From the NCBI GenBank assembly GCA_963715745.1, contig OY970271.1, forward strand, positions 1,054,001 to 1,118,000: a stretch of DNA of 64,000 nucleotides. Direction: 5' to 3'. This document shows positions 8,331 through 16,433 of this stretch, piece after piece. Origin of the DNA: CAWGJF01 sp963715745. Its GTDB lineage: Bacteria; Bacteroidota; Ignavibacteria; Ignavibacteriales; Ignavibacteriaceae. The position numbers and the translations under genes were made by a program. How positions within the stretch are numbered: position 1 is the stretch's first letter; every line of letters starts with the position of its first letter. The notes beneath the pieces were generated by a model that saw only the letters and a list, made by a program, of their open reading frames with translations, had not been told where the DNA came from and did no database searches.

Positions 8331-9902
8331 ATGAAACAGACTGCAGATATTCTTTTAAGTTACACTTCCCTGGATTTTAGGTTACTTTCTGAAATAGTTA
8401 AACAAAGTCCCAACTCAATTATTCTTACTGATGTTGAAGGCAAAATTGAATATGTCAATCCCAGGTTTTTAGAGTGCACAGGCTACAGCATTGATGAATT
8501 AATCGGAAAAGTTCCAAGGCTGCTAATAAAGGGTGGAATTAATAATATTGAAAGCAAAGAAATGTGGAATGCGCTGCGGCACGGATTTGCCTGGAAGGGT
8601 GAAATTGTAAATTTAAAAAAAGATAGTGAACCTTACTGGGCATCAGTTAATATTTCCCCCATAAAAAATGAAAGCGGATCTATTACTCATTTCCTTCTGC
8701 TTGAAGAAGATGTTACACAAAAAAAAGAATTGGAAATTGAACTCAAGCTTGCACTTACAAAATCAAATGAAATAAACTTATTTAAAACACATCTGCTTGG
8801 AAATCTGAATCATGAAATTCGTACCCCTATGAATTCCATAATTGGACTTGCGCAAATAATGAGTGAAGAAACAAATGATAAATCAGTTCTTGAAATGTCC
8901 GAAAAAATTATTAAGTCTAGTTACAGATTGCTTAACACTTTAAACTCGATTATTGAATTATCAGATCTTGAATCAGAAAGAATAAAAGTACATAATTCTG
9001 AAGTCGATCTATCAGACCTTGTTAAATATCTTGATTGTTCATATAAAAAAGCTGTTGAAGAAAAAAAACTTGAGCTTGAAATAGAAATCAAAAAAGATAA
9101 ACTGGTTGTTACTTCTGATGAAAAACTTCTTGAACAGGTTATGAAGCATCTTCTTGATAATGCTGTTAAATATACAGAGAAAGGAAAAATAAAAATTGAA
9201 CTTGATGAATTACTGGATGAATATGAAAAATCTTATGCTTTGTTAAGCGTAAGTGATACAGGCATTGGAATTCCAAACCAGAACCGTGAATTTATTTTTG
9301 ATGCATTCAGACAATCTAGTGAAGGAGTCAAAAGAAGATATGAGGGAACAGGTTTGGGATTAACTATTGTGCAAAAGATGATGAAACTGTTAAATGGCAG
9401 GATTGAGGTAGAAAGCAAAGAAGGGGTCGGATCAAAATTTTCTGTTTATTTACCATTACCTGAAAATCATTCCGTCTCAAAAAAACAGATACAAGTTACC
9501 GGTTCCCGGCTTCCCAAAAGAGTAAATGGTGAATTACCAAATTTGTTGATAGTGGAAGACTACCTTATGAATATAGATATAATGAAATATTTCCTTAGTG
9601 ATCTTGCAAATATAAATCACGCAACTTGTTATGATGAAACTATGAAGTTGGTAAAGCAGATAAACTTTGATATAATTTTAATGGATATAATTTTAAAAGA
9701 CAGTGAAAGCGGACTGGAACTTATGAAAAAAATCAGGGGAATTGAATTCTATAAGAACATTCCAATTATTGCAATTACAGGTTATACATCTGCTGAAGAT
9801 CAGGAAGTATTTATTAATGAAGGGTTCACAGGTTTTCTGGCTAAACCATTCGATAAAAACCAACTGAGAGATGTTATTACTCAAAACGTTTACGTGCATT
9901 GA
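8331..9902 (+). CDS. PAS-histidine kinase-receiver hybrid kinase
   Basis: 523 residues with no membrane segment, so cytoplasmic. A PAS domain (about 20-135; IILTDVEGKIEYVNPRF) is followed by HisKA with LLGNLNHEIRTPMNSI (His about 160), HATPase boxes (LLDNAVKYTEKG, VSDTGIGIP, GTGLGLTIVQKM) and a receiver from about 403 with LIVEDYLMN, phospho-Asp in ILMDIILKDSESG and Lys in LAKPFDKN. It is closely similar in layout and motif wording to the kinase at 5749-6957, including the DAFRQSSEG/QEFRQASEG segment, so the two are probably paralogues. The receiver would pass phosphate to a histidine phosphotransfer protein; the DHp-like protein just upstream is one candidate. Confidence 0.92.
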   Translation: MKQTADILLSYTSLDFRLLSEIVKQSPNSIILTDVEGKIEYVNPRFLECTGYSIDELIGKVPRLLIKGGINNIESKEMWNALRHGFAWKGEIVNLKKDSEPYWASVNISPIKNESGSITHFLLLEEDVTQKKELEIELKLALTKSNEINLFKTHLLGNLNHEIRTPMNSIIGLAQIMSEETNDKSVLEMSEKIIKSSYRLLNTLNSIIELSDLESERIKVHNSEVDLSDLVKYLDCSYKKAVEEKKLELEIEIKKDKLVVTSDEKLLEQVMKHLLDNAVKYTEKGKIKIELDELLDEYEKSYALLSVSDTGIGIPNQNREFIFDAFRQSSEGVKRRYEGTGLGLTIVQKMMKLLNGRIEVESKEGVGSKFSVYLPLPENHSVSKKQIQVTGSRLPKRVNGELPNLLIVEDYLMNIDIMKYFLSDLANINHATCYDETMKLVKQINFDIILMDIILKDSESGLELMKKIRGIEFYKNIPIIAITGYTSAEDQEVFINEGFTGFLAKPFDKNQLRDVITQNVYVH

Positions 9903-10029
9903 AATGAGTTTTTCAATTCTAATTAACGATGTGGTTTAGTGGTCATATTTCCAATTAAAAATTTAGCCAATTTGTTACTCCTAATAATTTAATCGATGAG
10001 TTTATTGTTAATCGAATTGTAAATTCTTC

Positions 10030-10044
10030 TGCCATTTTTGGCGG
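10030..10044. promoter_or_regulatory. Short inverted repeat, possible activator site
   Basis: GCCA-TTTT-TGGC centred about 100 bases upstream of the candidate sigma-54 promoter at 10133. The distance is typical for an enhancer-binding activator site. The arms are only four bases, so support is weak. Confidence 0.2.
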
Positions 10045-10132
10045 ATGAAAGTAAAAATTACAGAACAATTTAAATAGTAAAAAAATGTGCTGATTCTATG
10101 ACAAATTTGATTAGCGGAAGTGACAAATCTGG

Positions 10133-10147
10133 TGGCACCATACTTGA
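10133..10147 (+). promoter_or_regulatory. Sigma-54 (-24/-12) promoter
   Basis: TGGCAC-N5-TTGA matches the -24/-12 consensus TGGCAC-N5-TTGC at nine of ten fixed positions with exact spacing; the one deviation is A for the final C of the -12 element. Transcription would begin around 10159, about 35 bases before the ATG of the 37-codon gene at 10195. An NtrC-type activator is encoded in the same window. Confidence 0.6.
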
Positions 10148-10194
10148 AAATTTTTACCTAAAATTAGTAAAATTCAGAAAGGAGAAAATACGTA

Positions 10195-10308
10195 ATGGGA
10201 GTTACCGAAATATTTGTTGTTAGTTTTCTGCTTGTTTTAGGTTTTCTGGCTTACAATAATTCTAAAAAAGTTTCCAGAGAATTAAAAAGAATGGGAGCAA
10301 ATAAATAA
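10195..10308 (+). CDS. 37-residue single-span membrane peptide
   Basis: An ATG at 10195, preceded by AAAGGAG (10178-10184), opens a 37-codon frame: MGVTEIFVVSFLLVLGFLAY, then NNSKKVSRELKRMGANK and TAA. It predicts one N-terminal membrane helix and a short strongly basic cytoplasmic tail. It has its own sigma-54-type promoter upstream and a strong stem-loop terminator 25 bases downstream, so it forms a complete single-gene transcription unit. That arrangement makes it much more convincing than a chance short frame. The family was not recognised. Single-span peptides of this size often modulate membrane complexes or kinases, but nothing here assigns a partner. Confidence 0.6.
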   Translation: MGVTEIFVVSFLLVLGFLAYNNSKKVSRELKRMGANK

Positions 10309-10332
10309 TTTATCGAAAGTATTTTTAAAGAA

Positions 10333-10366
10333 GGTCAATCAGTAAAATTGGTTGATCTTTTTTTTT
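10333..10366. terminator. Rho-independent terminator, probably bidirectional
   Basis: GGTCAATCAG, loop TAAAA, TTGGTTGATC forms a 10-bp stem (three G-T pairs) followed by T9 at 10358-10366. It ends the 37-codon gene on the plus strand. The rpiA stop codon lies inside the hairpin, and A-rich sequence on the other side could serve as a weaker T tract for rpiA. Confidence 0.7.
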
Positions 10367-11030
10367 GCCTGCTTAAAACCTCACATTCATTTCCTTTCCC
10401 GATTATTACAACATCTGCTAAATCAAGAAATAAACCTGTTTCTACTACTCCGGGTATTAGATGGAGTTGAGTATTTAATTGGTATGGATTTTCAATTTCA
10501 TTTACGTGTATATCAATAATATAATGTTGACCATCCGTTACAAATCTTTTTCCATTATTCTCCCTGAATTTTGGACTAAATTCATCATTTTTAAATTTCT
10601 TAATCAATTGATTGGCTCCAAAAGGCATTACTTCAACCGGAAGAGGGAATTTTCCAAGTTTCTTCACCATTTTACCGGAATCGACAATCCAGATATTTTT
10701 TAAAGATTTGCTTGCAACTATTTTTTCATATAGTAATGCACCTCCTCCGCCTTTAATTCCGTTTAATTCAGAATCAACTTCATCGGCTCCGTCAATTGTG
10801 ATATCCACATTTTCTACTGAATTAAAATCAATAACATTTATTTTTAATGATTTTGCTAATTCTGTTGTAGAAGAAGATGTAGAAACAGCAGTTATTTTTA
10901 GTCCCTGCTTTATTCGTTCGGCAAGTTTAACAACCATAAGTTTAACAGTTGATCCGCTTCCCAAACCAACAAGCATTCCGTCTTCTATGTAGTTTATTGA
11001 GTATTCTGCAGCTAATTGTTTTTCATTCAT
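10335..11030 (-). CDS. rpiA: Ribose-5-phosphate isomerase A
   Basis: Interconverts ribose 5-phosphate and ribulose 5-phosphate in the non-oxidative pentose phosphate pathway. Family motifs are present: the phosphate loop VGLGSGSTVKLMV, the catalytic-site DGADEVD, and IKGGGGALLYEKIVA. I start at the ATG at 11030 (MNEKQLAAEYSINYIEDGM), which aligns with the usual RpiA N terminus and gives 231 residues. An upstream in-frame Met at 11072 would add a hydrophobic 14-residue stretch that the family lacks. Transcribed divergently from the PLP enzyme at 11113. It complements the zwf-pgl-tal cluster further along the window. Confidence 0.95.
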   Translation of the reverse strand: MNEKQLAAEYSINYIEDGMLVGLGSGSTVKLMVVKLAERIKQGLKITAVSTSSSTTELAKSLKINVIDFNSVENVDITIDGADEVDSELNGIKGGGGALLYEKIVASKSLKNIWIVDSGKMVKKLGKFPLPVEVMPFGANQLIKKFKNDEFSPKFRENNGKRFVTDGQHYIIDIHVNEIENPYQLNTQLHLIPGVVETGLFLDLADVVIIGKGNECEVLSRQKKRSTNFTD

Positions 11031-11112
11031 TGCTAAATAAATAATAATTGTAAATAACTGTTTAAAAATCATTTATTTAAATTTGGTAATCAAATTTTAA
11101 GGGAGATTAATT

Positions 11113-12324
11113 ATGCATCACTTCGATCCAAGTACAGAATTACAGGACTATTTAGTTTTTGGTGAATATGGAGATGTAAATCCATCAATTACAGATTCAT
11201 CAACTTATACTTTTCTTAACCCTCATACTATGGAGGAGTTATTTGAACATGAAATAGAAGGTTGTTTTCTATATTCAAGGCACTGGAATCCTACAAATAA
11301 ATATTTAGCTGATGCACTTGCCCGGCTAGAAAATACTGAAGGTGCAATTGTTACATCTTCAGGAATGTCGGCAATTTCATGCACAACTTTACAAATTTGT
11401 AATACCGGTGATGAAATAATCTCAAGCCGGACTATTTACGGCGGTACATATGCTTTCTTTAAAAATTTTCTACCCAAACTTGGAATCACAGTAAAGTTTG
11501 TAAACATAAAAGACCTTGATGCTGTAAAGAAAAGCATCACTAAAAAAACAAAAATGATTTACTGTGAATCAATCAGCAACCCTTTGCTTGAAGTAGCAGA
11601 TATTCCAAAATTATCTGAGCTTGCAAAATCAAACAAAATTAAGCTGGTAGTTGATAATACATTCAGTCCAATTATTCTTACACCTCGCCAGCTTGGTGCG
11701 GATGTGGTTATTCACAGTCTTACAAAATTTATTAATGGCACAAGCGATTGCGTAGCCGGCTGTGTTTGTTCGGATAATGAATTTATCCACTCACTAACTG
11801 ATATAAATTCAGGAGCTTCAATGCTTCTTGGTCCGGTGCTCGATAGTTTTCGTGCTGCAAGCATATTAAAAAATATTCATTCGCTTCACATTCGTGTGAA
11901 AAAACATTCTGAGAATGCACAGTATATAGCAGAACATCTGAATAAGCTTGGTCTAAGAGTTATCTATCCGGGCTTAAAAGAAAATAAGGAGCACGAATTA
12001 ATGAAAGAGTTAATGAATGAAGGATTTGGCTTTGGCGGTATGATTACGATTGATGCAGGTGACACTGAGACTGCTGATAAGCTGATGGAAAAAATGCAGA
12101 ATGAAAAAGTTGGTTACCTCGCTGTTAGTCTTGGATACTTTAAAACTTTATTCAGTTCTCCGGGTCACAGCACTTCCTCGGAAATACCGAAGGATGAACA
12201 GGAAAAAATAGGATTGAGTGATGGCTTAATCAGATTCTCTATGGGACTTGATAATAACATTCAAAAAACTTTTGAACGTATTAAAAAATGCATCGTTGAA
12301 ACGGGAGTGCTGAAAATTAAATAA
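11113..12324 (+). CDS. Cys/Met-metabolism PLP-dependent enzyme (trans-sulfuration family)
   Basis: 403 residues of the cystathionine gamma-synthase / methionine gamma-lyase / O-acetylhomoserine sulfhydrylase fold. Visible features are the substrate/PLP-loop YSRHWNPTNKYLADALARLE, the PLP-stacking region TSSGMSAISCTTLQ, the Asp contacting the pyridine N in VVDNTFSPI, and the Schiff-base Lys in VIHSLTKFINGTSD. Start has GGGAG at 11101-11105 with good spacing. The exact reaction cannot be read from motifs: gamma-synthase, gamma-lyase and sulfhydrylase members look alike. No other methionine or cysteine genes flank it. Confidence 0.88.
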   Translation: MHHFDPSTELQDYLVFGEYGDVNPSITDSSTYTFLNPHTMEELFEHEIEGCFLYSRHWNPTNKYLADALARLENTEGAIVTSSGMSAISCTTLQICNTGDEIISSRTIYGGTYAFFKNFLPKLGITVKFVNIKDLDAVKKSITKKTKMIYCESISNPLLEVADIPKLSELAKSNKIKLVVDNTFSPIILTPRQLGADVVIHSLTKFINGTSDCVAGCVCSDNEFIHSLTDINSGASMLLGPVLDSFRAASILKNIHSLHIRVKKHSENAQYIAEHLNKLGLRVIYPGLKENKEHELMKELMNEGFGFGGMITIDAGDTETADKLMEKMQNEKVGYLAVSLGYFKTLFSSPGHSTSSEIPKDEQEKIGLSDGLIRFSMGLDNNIQKTFERIKKCIVETGVLKIK

Positions 12325-12334
12325 TAGAAGTTTG

Positions 12335-12535
12335 CTATTTTTTAAACAACCATATGATAAGAGAAATCAGCAGGCTGATAATTATCATTGTAGTAATCGG
12401 AATGTAAATTTTGAAATCAGGCTTGTCAATTATAATATCGCCGGGAAGCCTACCGAATGGAAGCTTAGACAACCATGGCCATAGCAAACCGGCAAGCACT
12501 ATAATTGCGCCTGTTATTAAAAGAATTCTTTGCAT
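12335..12535 (-). CDS. DUF2905 family small membrane protein
   Basis: 66 residues with two membrane helices (about 4-22 and 45-64) separated by the family signature KLPFGRLPGDIIID. DUF2905 proteins are widespread, single-domain and of unknown function. Convergent with the PLP enzyme (10-base gap) and divergent from the kinase at 12591. Confidence 0.85.
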   Translation of the reverse strand: MQRILLITGAIIVLAGLLWPWLSKLPFGRLPGDIIIDKPDFKIYIPITTMIIISLLISLIIWLFKK

Positions 12536-12590
12536 TTGATGTTACAAATTTATTATTCTTAAATCGTGTTGAAAATAAAAAAATATACAG

Positions 12591-14195
12591 ATGAATAAAA
12601 CTACAAAGCGAATCGGATTAATACTGTTTATTATTATTCTGCTGCCAACAGTGGTATTTGTAATTAACGAAGTGGTTTCGCTTAATAACAACGAAAAAAT
12701 AATTAAAAGAATTTATACAGATCAGCTTGAAGCGATTCTTTATTCTGTGAACCAGTATTCCGAAGATGTTGTTAGCAGCTGGGCGAAGAGAATAAACGAA
12801 TTCCTGGATGAATCATATAAAACAAAATCAAAATTAAGTAATAAAAAAATTGACAGCCTTTATGATGAATTCCCTTCATTATTGATGATTTGTGTTGCAG
12901 ATAGTATAAACGATAAGAATATTGAAATAATCACACCAAAGGCTGAAACAGGTTATTTTCAATTTGATAACAGTAAAATCCTTCCGCAGCTCAGGAAAAT
13001 TTTAATCAGAAATGAAGAAGCTTTAAAGAGATTAATTACATATAAAAAGGGCGGTTACAGAAAACTTGAACCATTAAAATCGGATTCACTCATAGAGGTT
13101 TCTTTAATTGCTTTTATCGATAATTATTCTTCAAATAATAAAATAATCTGCCTGGTAATTGATCCTAAAGTTTTTGTGCAGAGAATACTTTCTTCAAAAA
13201 TTCAGGAAGCTGCACGCAGTGAGTTTATTATTTCAATTACAAATCCGGAACTGAATTTCAGGTTTAATTCAACTCTGGATTCTCAAAAAAGTGATATTCA
13301 GCAGCAAAGAGCTTTGTGGATATTTCCTGATTTTAATATCGGAATTTCTTTAGCCGGGAAAACAATTGATGATCTTGTTAAAGAAAGAATAACAAGTAAT
13401 ATTATGCTTATTGGTCTTGTAACAATTGTTTTAATTGTTGGTGCCTGGTTCATCTTCAGAAACATTAAAAAGGAAATGCAGCTTGCACAGATTAAATCTG
13501 ATTTTGTAAGCAATGTTTCTCACGAACTGCGTACACCTCTTTCTTTAATAAGTATGTTCTCAGAAACGCTTGAGCTTGACCGGGTAAAATCTGAAGAAAA
13601 GAAAAAAGAATACTATTCGATTATCAGCCAGGAAGCAAACAGGCTGGGAAGAATTGTAAACACTATACTCAGCTTTTCAAAAATGGAAGCAGGTAAGCGT
13701 CAGTTTAATTTTGAAGAAGCATATATAAATGATATTGCTGAAAATATTAATCGTTCTTATAAATTTCATCTTGAACAAAAAGGATTTACATTTAATCTTG
13801 AAAAAGATGAAACAATACCAATTATAAAAATTGATGAAGAAGCAGTCTCCGAAGCTCTTGTTAACCTCATAGATAATGCGGTTAAATACAGTGACCTGCC
13901 CGATCGGCCGGCGGATCAGCGAAAAGTCATAAACGTTCGTACGGGAAAAGAAAATAATTTTGTATTTATTGAAGTTGAGGATAAAGGGATTGGCATTCCG
14001 CATAAAGATCAGAAAAAAATTTATGAAAAGTTTTTCAGAGTCAGTTCCGGTAATGTTCATAATGTAAAAGGTTCAGGACTTGGTCTGAGCATAGTTAAGC
14101 ATATTATGGATGCACACAACGGAAGAATTGAATTGATCAGTGAAGTGAATAAAGGAAGCCGGTTCCGATTGTTGTTCCCGTTGACTAATTCGTAG
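12591..14195 (+). CDS. Membrane sensor histidine kinase
   Basis: 534 residues: first membrane segment about 7-27, a periplasmic sensor of about 240 residues without recognised fold, second membrane segment about 272-290 (MLIGLVTIVLIVGAWFIF), then directly the transmitter with no obvious HAMP domain. The H-box is FVSNVSHELRTPLSLISMF, the N-box LVNLIDNAVKYSD, and the G boxes VEDKGIGIP and GSGLGLSIVKHIM. It is the likely partner of the OmpR-type regulator at 14625, from which it is separated only by the four-helix-bundle insert. The PhoR/ResE-like transmitter agrees with such a pairing. Confidence 0.93.
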   Translation: MNKTTKRIGLILFIIILLPTVVFVINEVVSLNNNEKIIKRIYTDQLEAILYSVNQYSEDVVSSWAKRINEFLDESYKTKSKLSNKKIDSLYDEFPSLLMICVADSINDKNIEIITPKAETGYFQFDNSKILPQLRKILIRNEEALKRLITYKKGGYRKLEPLKSDSLIEVSLIAFIDNYSSNNKIICLVIDPKVFVQRILSSKIQEAARSEFIISITNPELNFRFNSTLDSQKSDIQQQRALWIFPDFNIGISLAGKTIDDLVKERITSNIMLIGLVTIVLIVGAWFIFRNIKKEMQLAQIKSDFVSNVSHELRTPLSLISMFSETLELDRVKSEEKKKEYYSIISQEANRLGRIVNTILSFSKMEAGKRQFNFEEAYINDIAENINRSYKFHLEQKGFTFNLEKDETIPIIKIDEEAVSEALVNLIDNAVKYSDLPDRPADQRKVINVRTGKENNFVFIEVEDKGIGIPHKDQKKIYEKFFRVSSGNVHNVKGSGLGLSIVKHIMDAHNGRIELISEVNKGSRFRLLFPLTNS

Positions 14196-14201
14196 CTGTA
14201 G

Positions 14202-14223
14202 GCTTTAAGCGGTAAGCTATAAG
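14202..14223. repeat. Left arm of inverted repeat flanking the four-helix-bundle gene
   Basis: The 22 bases from GCTTTAAGC to CTATAAG match, inverted, 19 of 22 bases at 14586-14607. The arm lies 6 bases after the kinase stop and 13 bases before the next ATG, so the pair brackets the small gene exactly. Confidence 0.7.
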
Positions 14224-14236
14224 AAAGAAAAAATTA

Positions 14237-14590
14237 ATGAAAGATTTCAGAAAATTAATTGTATGGGAAAAAGCACATCAGCTTACTTTAAAAATCTATG
14301 AGTTTACTAATGTTTTCACCAGAGAAGAATTGTACGGGTTGATTTCGCAAATAAGAAGAGCTTGTGTATCTATCCCAACAAATATTGCAGAGGGATGTGT
14401 AAAAAGCAGTGATGCAGATTTTTCAAGGTTCCTTTATATCGCGGTAGGTTCGACAAGTGAGTTGGAATATTTAATATTGTTATCAATAGATTTAAAATAT
14501 GTCAATGATAAATCTTACATTGAATTAAATAATGACATCAATGAAATTAAAAAGATGCTAATTGGAATGATCAAAAAACTTAAAGCTTAG
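14237..14590 (+). CDS. Four-helix bundle protein (S23 / 23S rRNA intervening-sequence family)
   Basis: 117 residues, typical of the family TIGR02436. Hallmarks are the opening FRKLIVWEKAHQLTLKIYEF, the central ELYGLISQIRRACVSIPTNI followed by AEGCVKSS, and FLYIAVGSTSELEYLILLS. The fold is an antiparallel four-helix bundle, also seen in the Avd protein of diversity-generating retroelements, but there is no reverse transcriptase or template repeat here. The gene sits between a kinase and its regulator and is bracketed by a 22-bp imperfect inverted repeat, whose right arm overlaps its own stop codon. This suggests arrival as a small mobile unit. Molecular role unknown. Confidence 0.9.
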   Translation: MKDFRKLIVWEKAHQLTLKIYEFTNVFTREELYGLISQIRRACVSIPTNIAEGCVKSSDADFSRFLYIAVGSTSELEYLILLSIDLKYVNDKSYIELNNDINEIKKMLIGMIKKLKA

Positions 14591-14607
14591 TGCTTACAGC
14601 TTAAAGC
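14586..14607. repeat. Right arm of inverted repeat flanking the four-helix-bundle gene
   Basis: Inverted counterpart (19 of 22 bases) of 14202-14223. It includes the TAG stop of the four-helix-bundle gene, so gene and repeat end together. Confidence 0.7.
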
Positions 14608-14624
14608 TAAGAGAGGTATCTGAC

Positions 14625-15308
14625 GTGGCTAAAATACTAATCGTTGAAGACGAACCCAATATGCGCCTTGGTTTGAAAGACAACCTTGAGTTTGAAGGCT
14701 ATGAAGTTGAACAGGCTGACGAAGGTGAAAAAGCTTTAAAGATGATCAGGGAAAAACAGTATAATCTCATTCTTCTTGATGTAATGCTTCCAAAGATTTC
14801 AGGATTTGATATTTGTAAAACTTTAAGAAAAGAAGGTGTACAGACGCCCGTAATTCTTTTAACAGCTAAAGGTGAAGAGATTGATAAAGTTCTCGGTCTA
14901 GAACTTGGAGCAGATGATTATGTAACCAAACCTTTCAGCATTCGTGAGCTACTGGCAAGAATAAAAGCAGTTTTGCGAAGAGGGGAAACCTCTTTGCAGA
15001 GTGAATCTTCCGATACAAATATCGGAAAGCTTGTGGTTAATTTTACTGGTTATGAGGCTTATGATGACGGTGTCCCTGTGCAGATGTCACATAAAGAATT
15101 TGAAATACTTCACTTTCTGTGGAAGAAAAGAAACTCTATAGTTAGCCGCGATGAACTGCTTAATAACATCTGGGGATATGAAGAAACACCTACCACGAGA
15201 ACAGTAGATAATTTTATTGTTAAGCTTAGAAGCAGGATAGAGAAAGATCCCAACCACCCAAAAATTATTATTACCGTTCACGGAACAGGGTACAAGCTTG
15301 TCAGCTGA
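14625..15308 (+). CDS. OmpR/PhoB-family response regulator
   Basis: 227 residues with a GTG start preceded by AGAGGT. The receiver (about 3-118) has ILIVEDEPN, phospho-Asp in LILLDVMLPKISG, Thr in LLTAKG and Lys in VTKPFSIRELLARI. The winged-helix DNA-binding domain (about 130-227) has MSHKEFEILHFLWKKRNSIV, SRDELLNNIWG, and the wing HGTGYKL. A DNA-binding transcription regulator, almost certainly controlled by the membrane kinase at 12591. Confidence 0.95.
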   Translation: MAKILIVEDEPNMRLGLKDNLEFEGYEVEQADEGEKALKMIREKQYNLILLDVMLPKISGFDICKTLRKEGVQTPVILLTAKGEEIDKVLGLELGADDYVTKPFSIRELLARIKAVLRRGETSLQSESSDTNIGKLVVNFTGYEAYDDGVPVQMSHKEFEILHFLWKKRNSIVSRDELLNNIWGYEETPTTRTVDNFIVKLRSRIEKDPNHPKIIITVHGTGYKLVS

Positions 15309-15417
15309 AATATATCGGCAATGCAAATAACTTACTTTGCCCCTTCCAAGCGGGGCCGTACAAGCCAGAAGGCACAGCGTCCGTTTTGTTCATAGGAAAC
15401 CTTCGTAGTAGCACGGG
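15309..15417. other. GC-richer hairpin-forming spacer, possible degenerate attC
   Basis: Unlike its AT-rich surroundings this segment can form stems on the minus strand: CCGTGC with GTACGG, GAAGG with CCTTC, and CCCC/GGGG. It begins right at the stop codon of the DUF4386 gene, where a cassette array would place the next attC. The box AATGTATAGC over that stop could pair with this cassette's start GTTATATATT only with two G-T pairs, and no matching L boxes were found. The attC reading is therefore weak. Confidence 0.3.
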
Positions 15418-16107
15418 CTATACATTTTGGTTTTTTACTTTAACACCTTTTATTAATAGCCAGAATATTATTGAAAGTTCACCTATTGAGTAAAACACAA
15501 ATGTAAATTGAGAAACAAAGGTACCGTAGCTGGGTAAAAGTAGCTGTGTTAAACTTTCAATTATATAAGCCGCTCCTCCGATTATTAGCAGGTATCCAAA
15601 TACACGCGGAATAAAACCCGACTTATAAACCAATAGACCAAATGGCAGAAGCCAAAGGCCCCAGAATATTTCAAGTGTTATAGAACCGTAGCTGTTAATA
15701 TTAAGAAACAGCATTGCCAGATCCAGTCTCTGACTAAGTTCAAATGTCTTCAGCATTTCTCCTTTAAATAGCATTAGGGAAGTGATGTTGAATGCTTCGG
15801 AGATGAAGACGACAGGAATTTGAACAAGCACTAATGCAACCATTAATTTTGCATTGTTCATATTCACTTGCTTTAATAATCGGTACAGTACCAATACCAA
15901 AAACACAAAAATAACATTACTGATAAGATCATTAATTATTCCTGTTCGGAATAAGAATTCATTTGCGAGGAGTTTATTGGCAGTAGCAGCTGCATCCCCT
16001 GGCACAGTAATTTTAGAAGGAATAAATATGATTCCATATGCACCGGTTATTGCTAAAATAAGATATAACACGCCGGCAATTCTTGCGGTCTTTTTAGTCG
16101 AATCCAT
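15418..16107 (-). CDS. DUF4386 family membrane protein (third cassette)
   Basis: 229 residues, six predicted membrane helices, with the family's N-terminal KTARIAGVLYLILAITGAYG and the region IPRVFGYLLIIGGAAYIIES. Function of DUF4386 is unknown. AGAGGAAT precedes the ATG. The start lies about 40 bases inside the boundary of attC-like site A (16146-16155), as expected for a promoterless integron cassette gene. Confidence 0.8.
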   Translation of the reverse strand: MDSTKKTARIAGVLYLILAITGAYGIIFIPSKITVPGDAAATANKLLANEFLFRTGIINDLISNVIFVFLVLVLYRLLKQVNMNNAKLMVALVLVQIPVVFISEAFNITSLMLFKGEMLKTFELSQRLDLAMLFLNINSYGSITLEIFWGLWLLPFGLLVYKSGFIPRVFGYLLIIGGAAYIIESLTQLLLPSYGTFVSQFTFVFYSIGELSIIFWLLIKGVKVKNQNV

Positions 16108-16145
16108 TTATTCCTCTTGGCTTAATAAAATTTTAAAGAGTTAAT

Positions 16146-16368
16146 AATATATAACGGCGTTGTGGCTAAGGCGCAGCTCCTTAGAGTCCGGCAGACTCTA
16201 ACGGAGTCTGACGACCCATAGCTAAAATGCCGTACTTGTTAATAAACTTTATAATTACAAAAAACTTTCATAGCACAACTATCTTGAACACGAAACTTGA
16301 AACGGAACAGCTAACTTTAATATTTATAAAATGTCGAATGCGAAAACGCTGTCGGGTTGAAGCACTTG
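16146..16368 (-). repeat. attC-like site A, major part
   Basis: Read on the minus strand this ends with L' AACGC, one base, and R' GTTATAT (16155-16149). Its other end begins GTGCTT, the L'' box, just beside the IS insertion. GTGCTT pairs with AACGC leaving one extrahelical C (one G-T pair). The remaining R'' box is at 17719-17727, displaced by the IS. The site shares long blocks with site B (for example GCGTTTTCGCATT, AATATTAAAGTTAG and GTTCCGTTTC on the minus strand). Without the IS it would be about 232 bases, longer than most described attC sites. Confidence 0.65.
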
Positions 16369-16433
16369 ATATTTCCAATAAGTAAAAAGTTAAGTTTGAT
16401 CATTAACCCTAATTTAACTTTTGGAGGTATCAA

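Noticed and set aside
14237..14590. Four-helix-bundle gene as the Avd protein of a diversity-generating retroelement
   Set aside because: No reverse transcriptase, template repeat or variable repeat is nearby.
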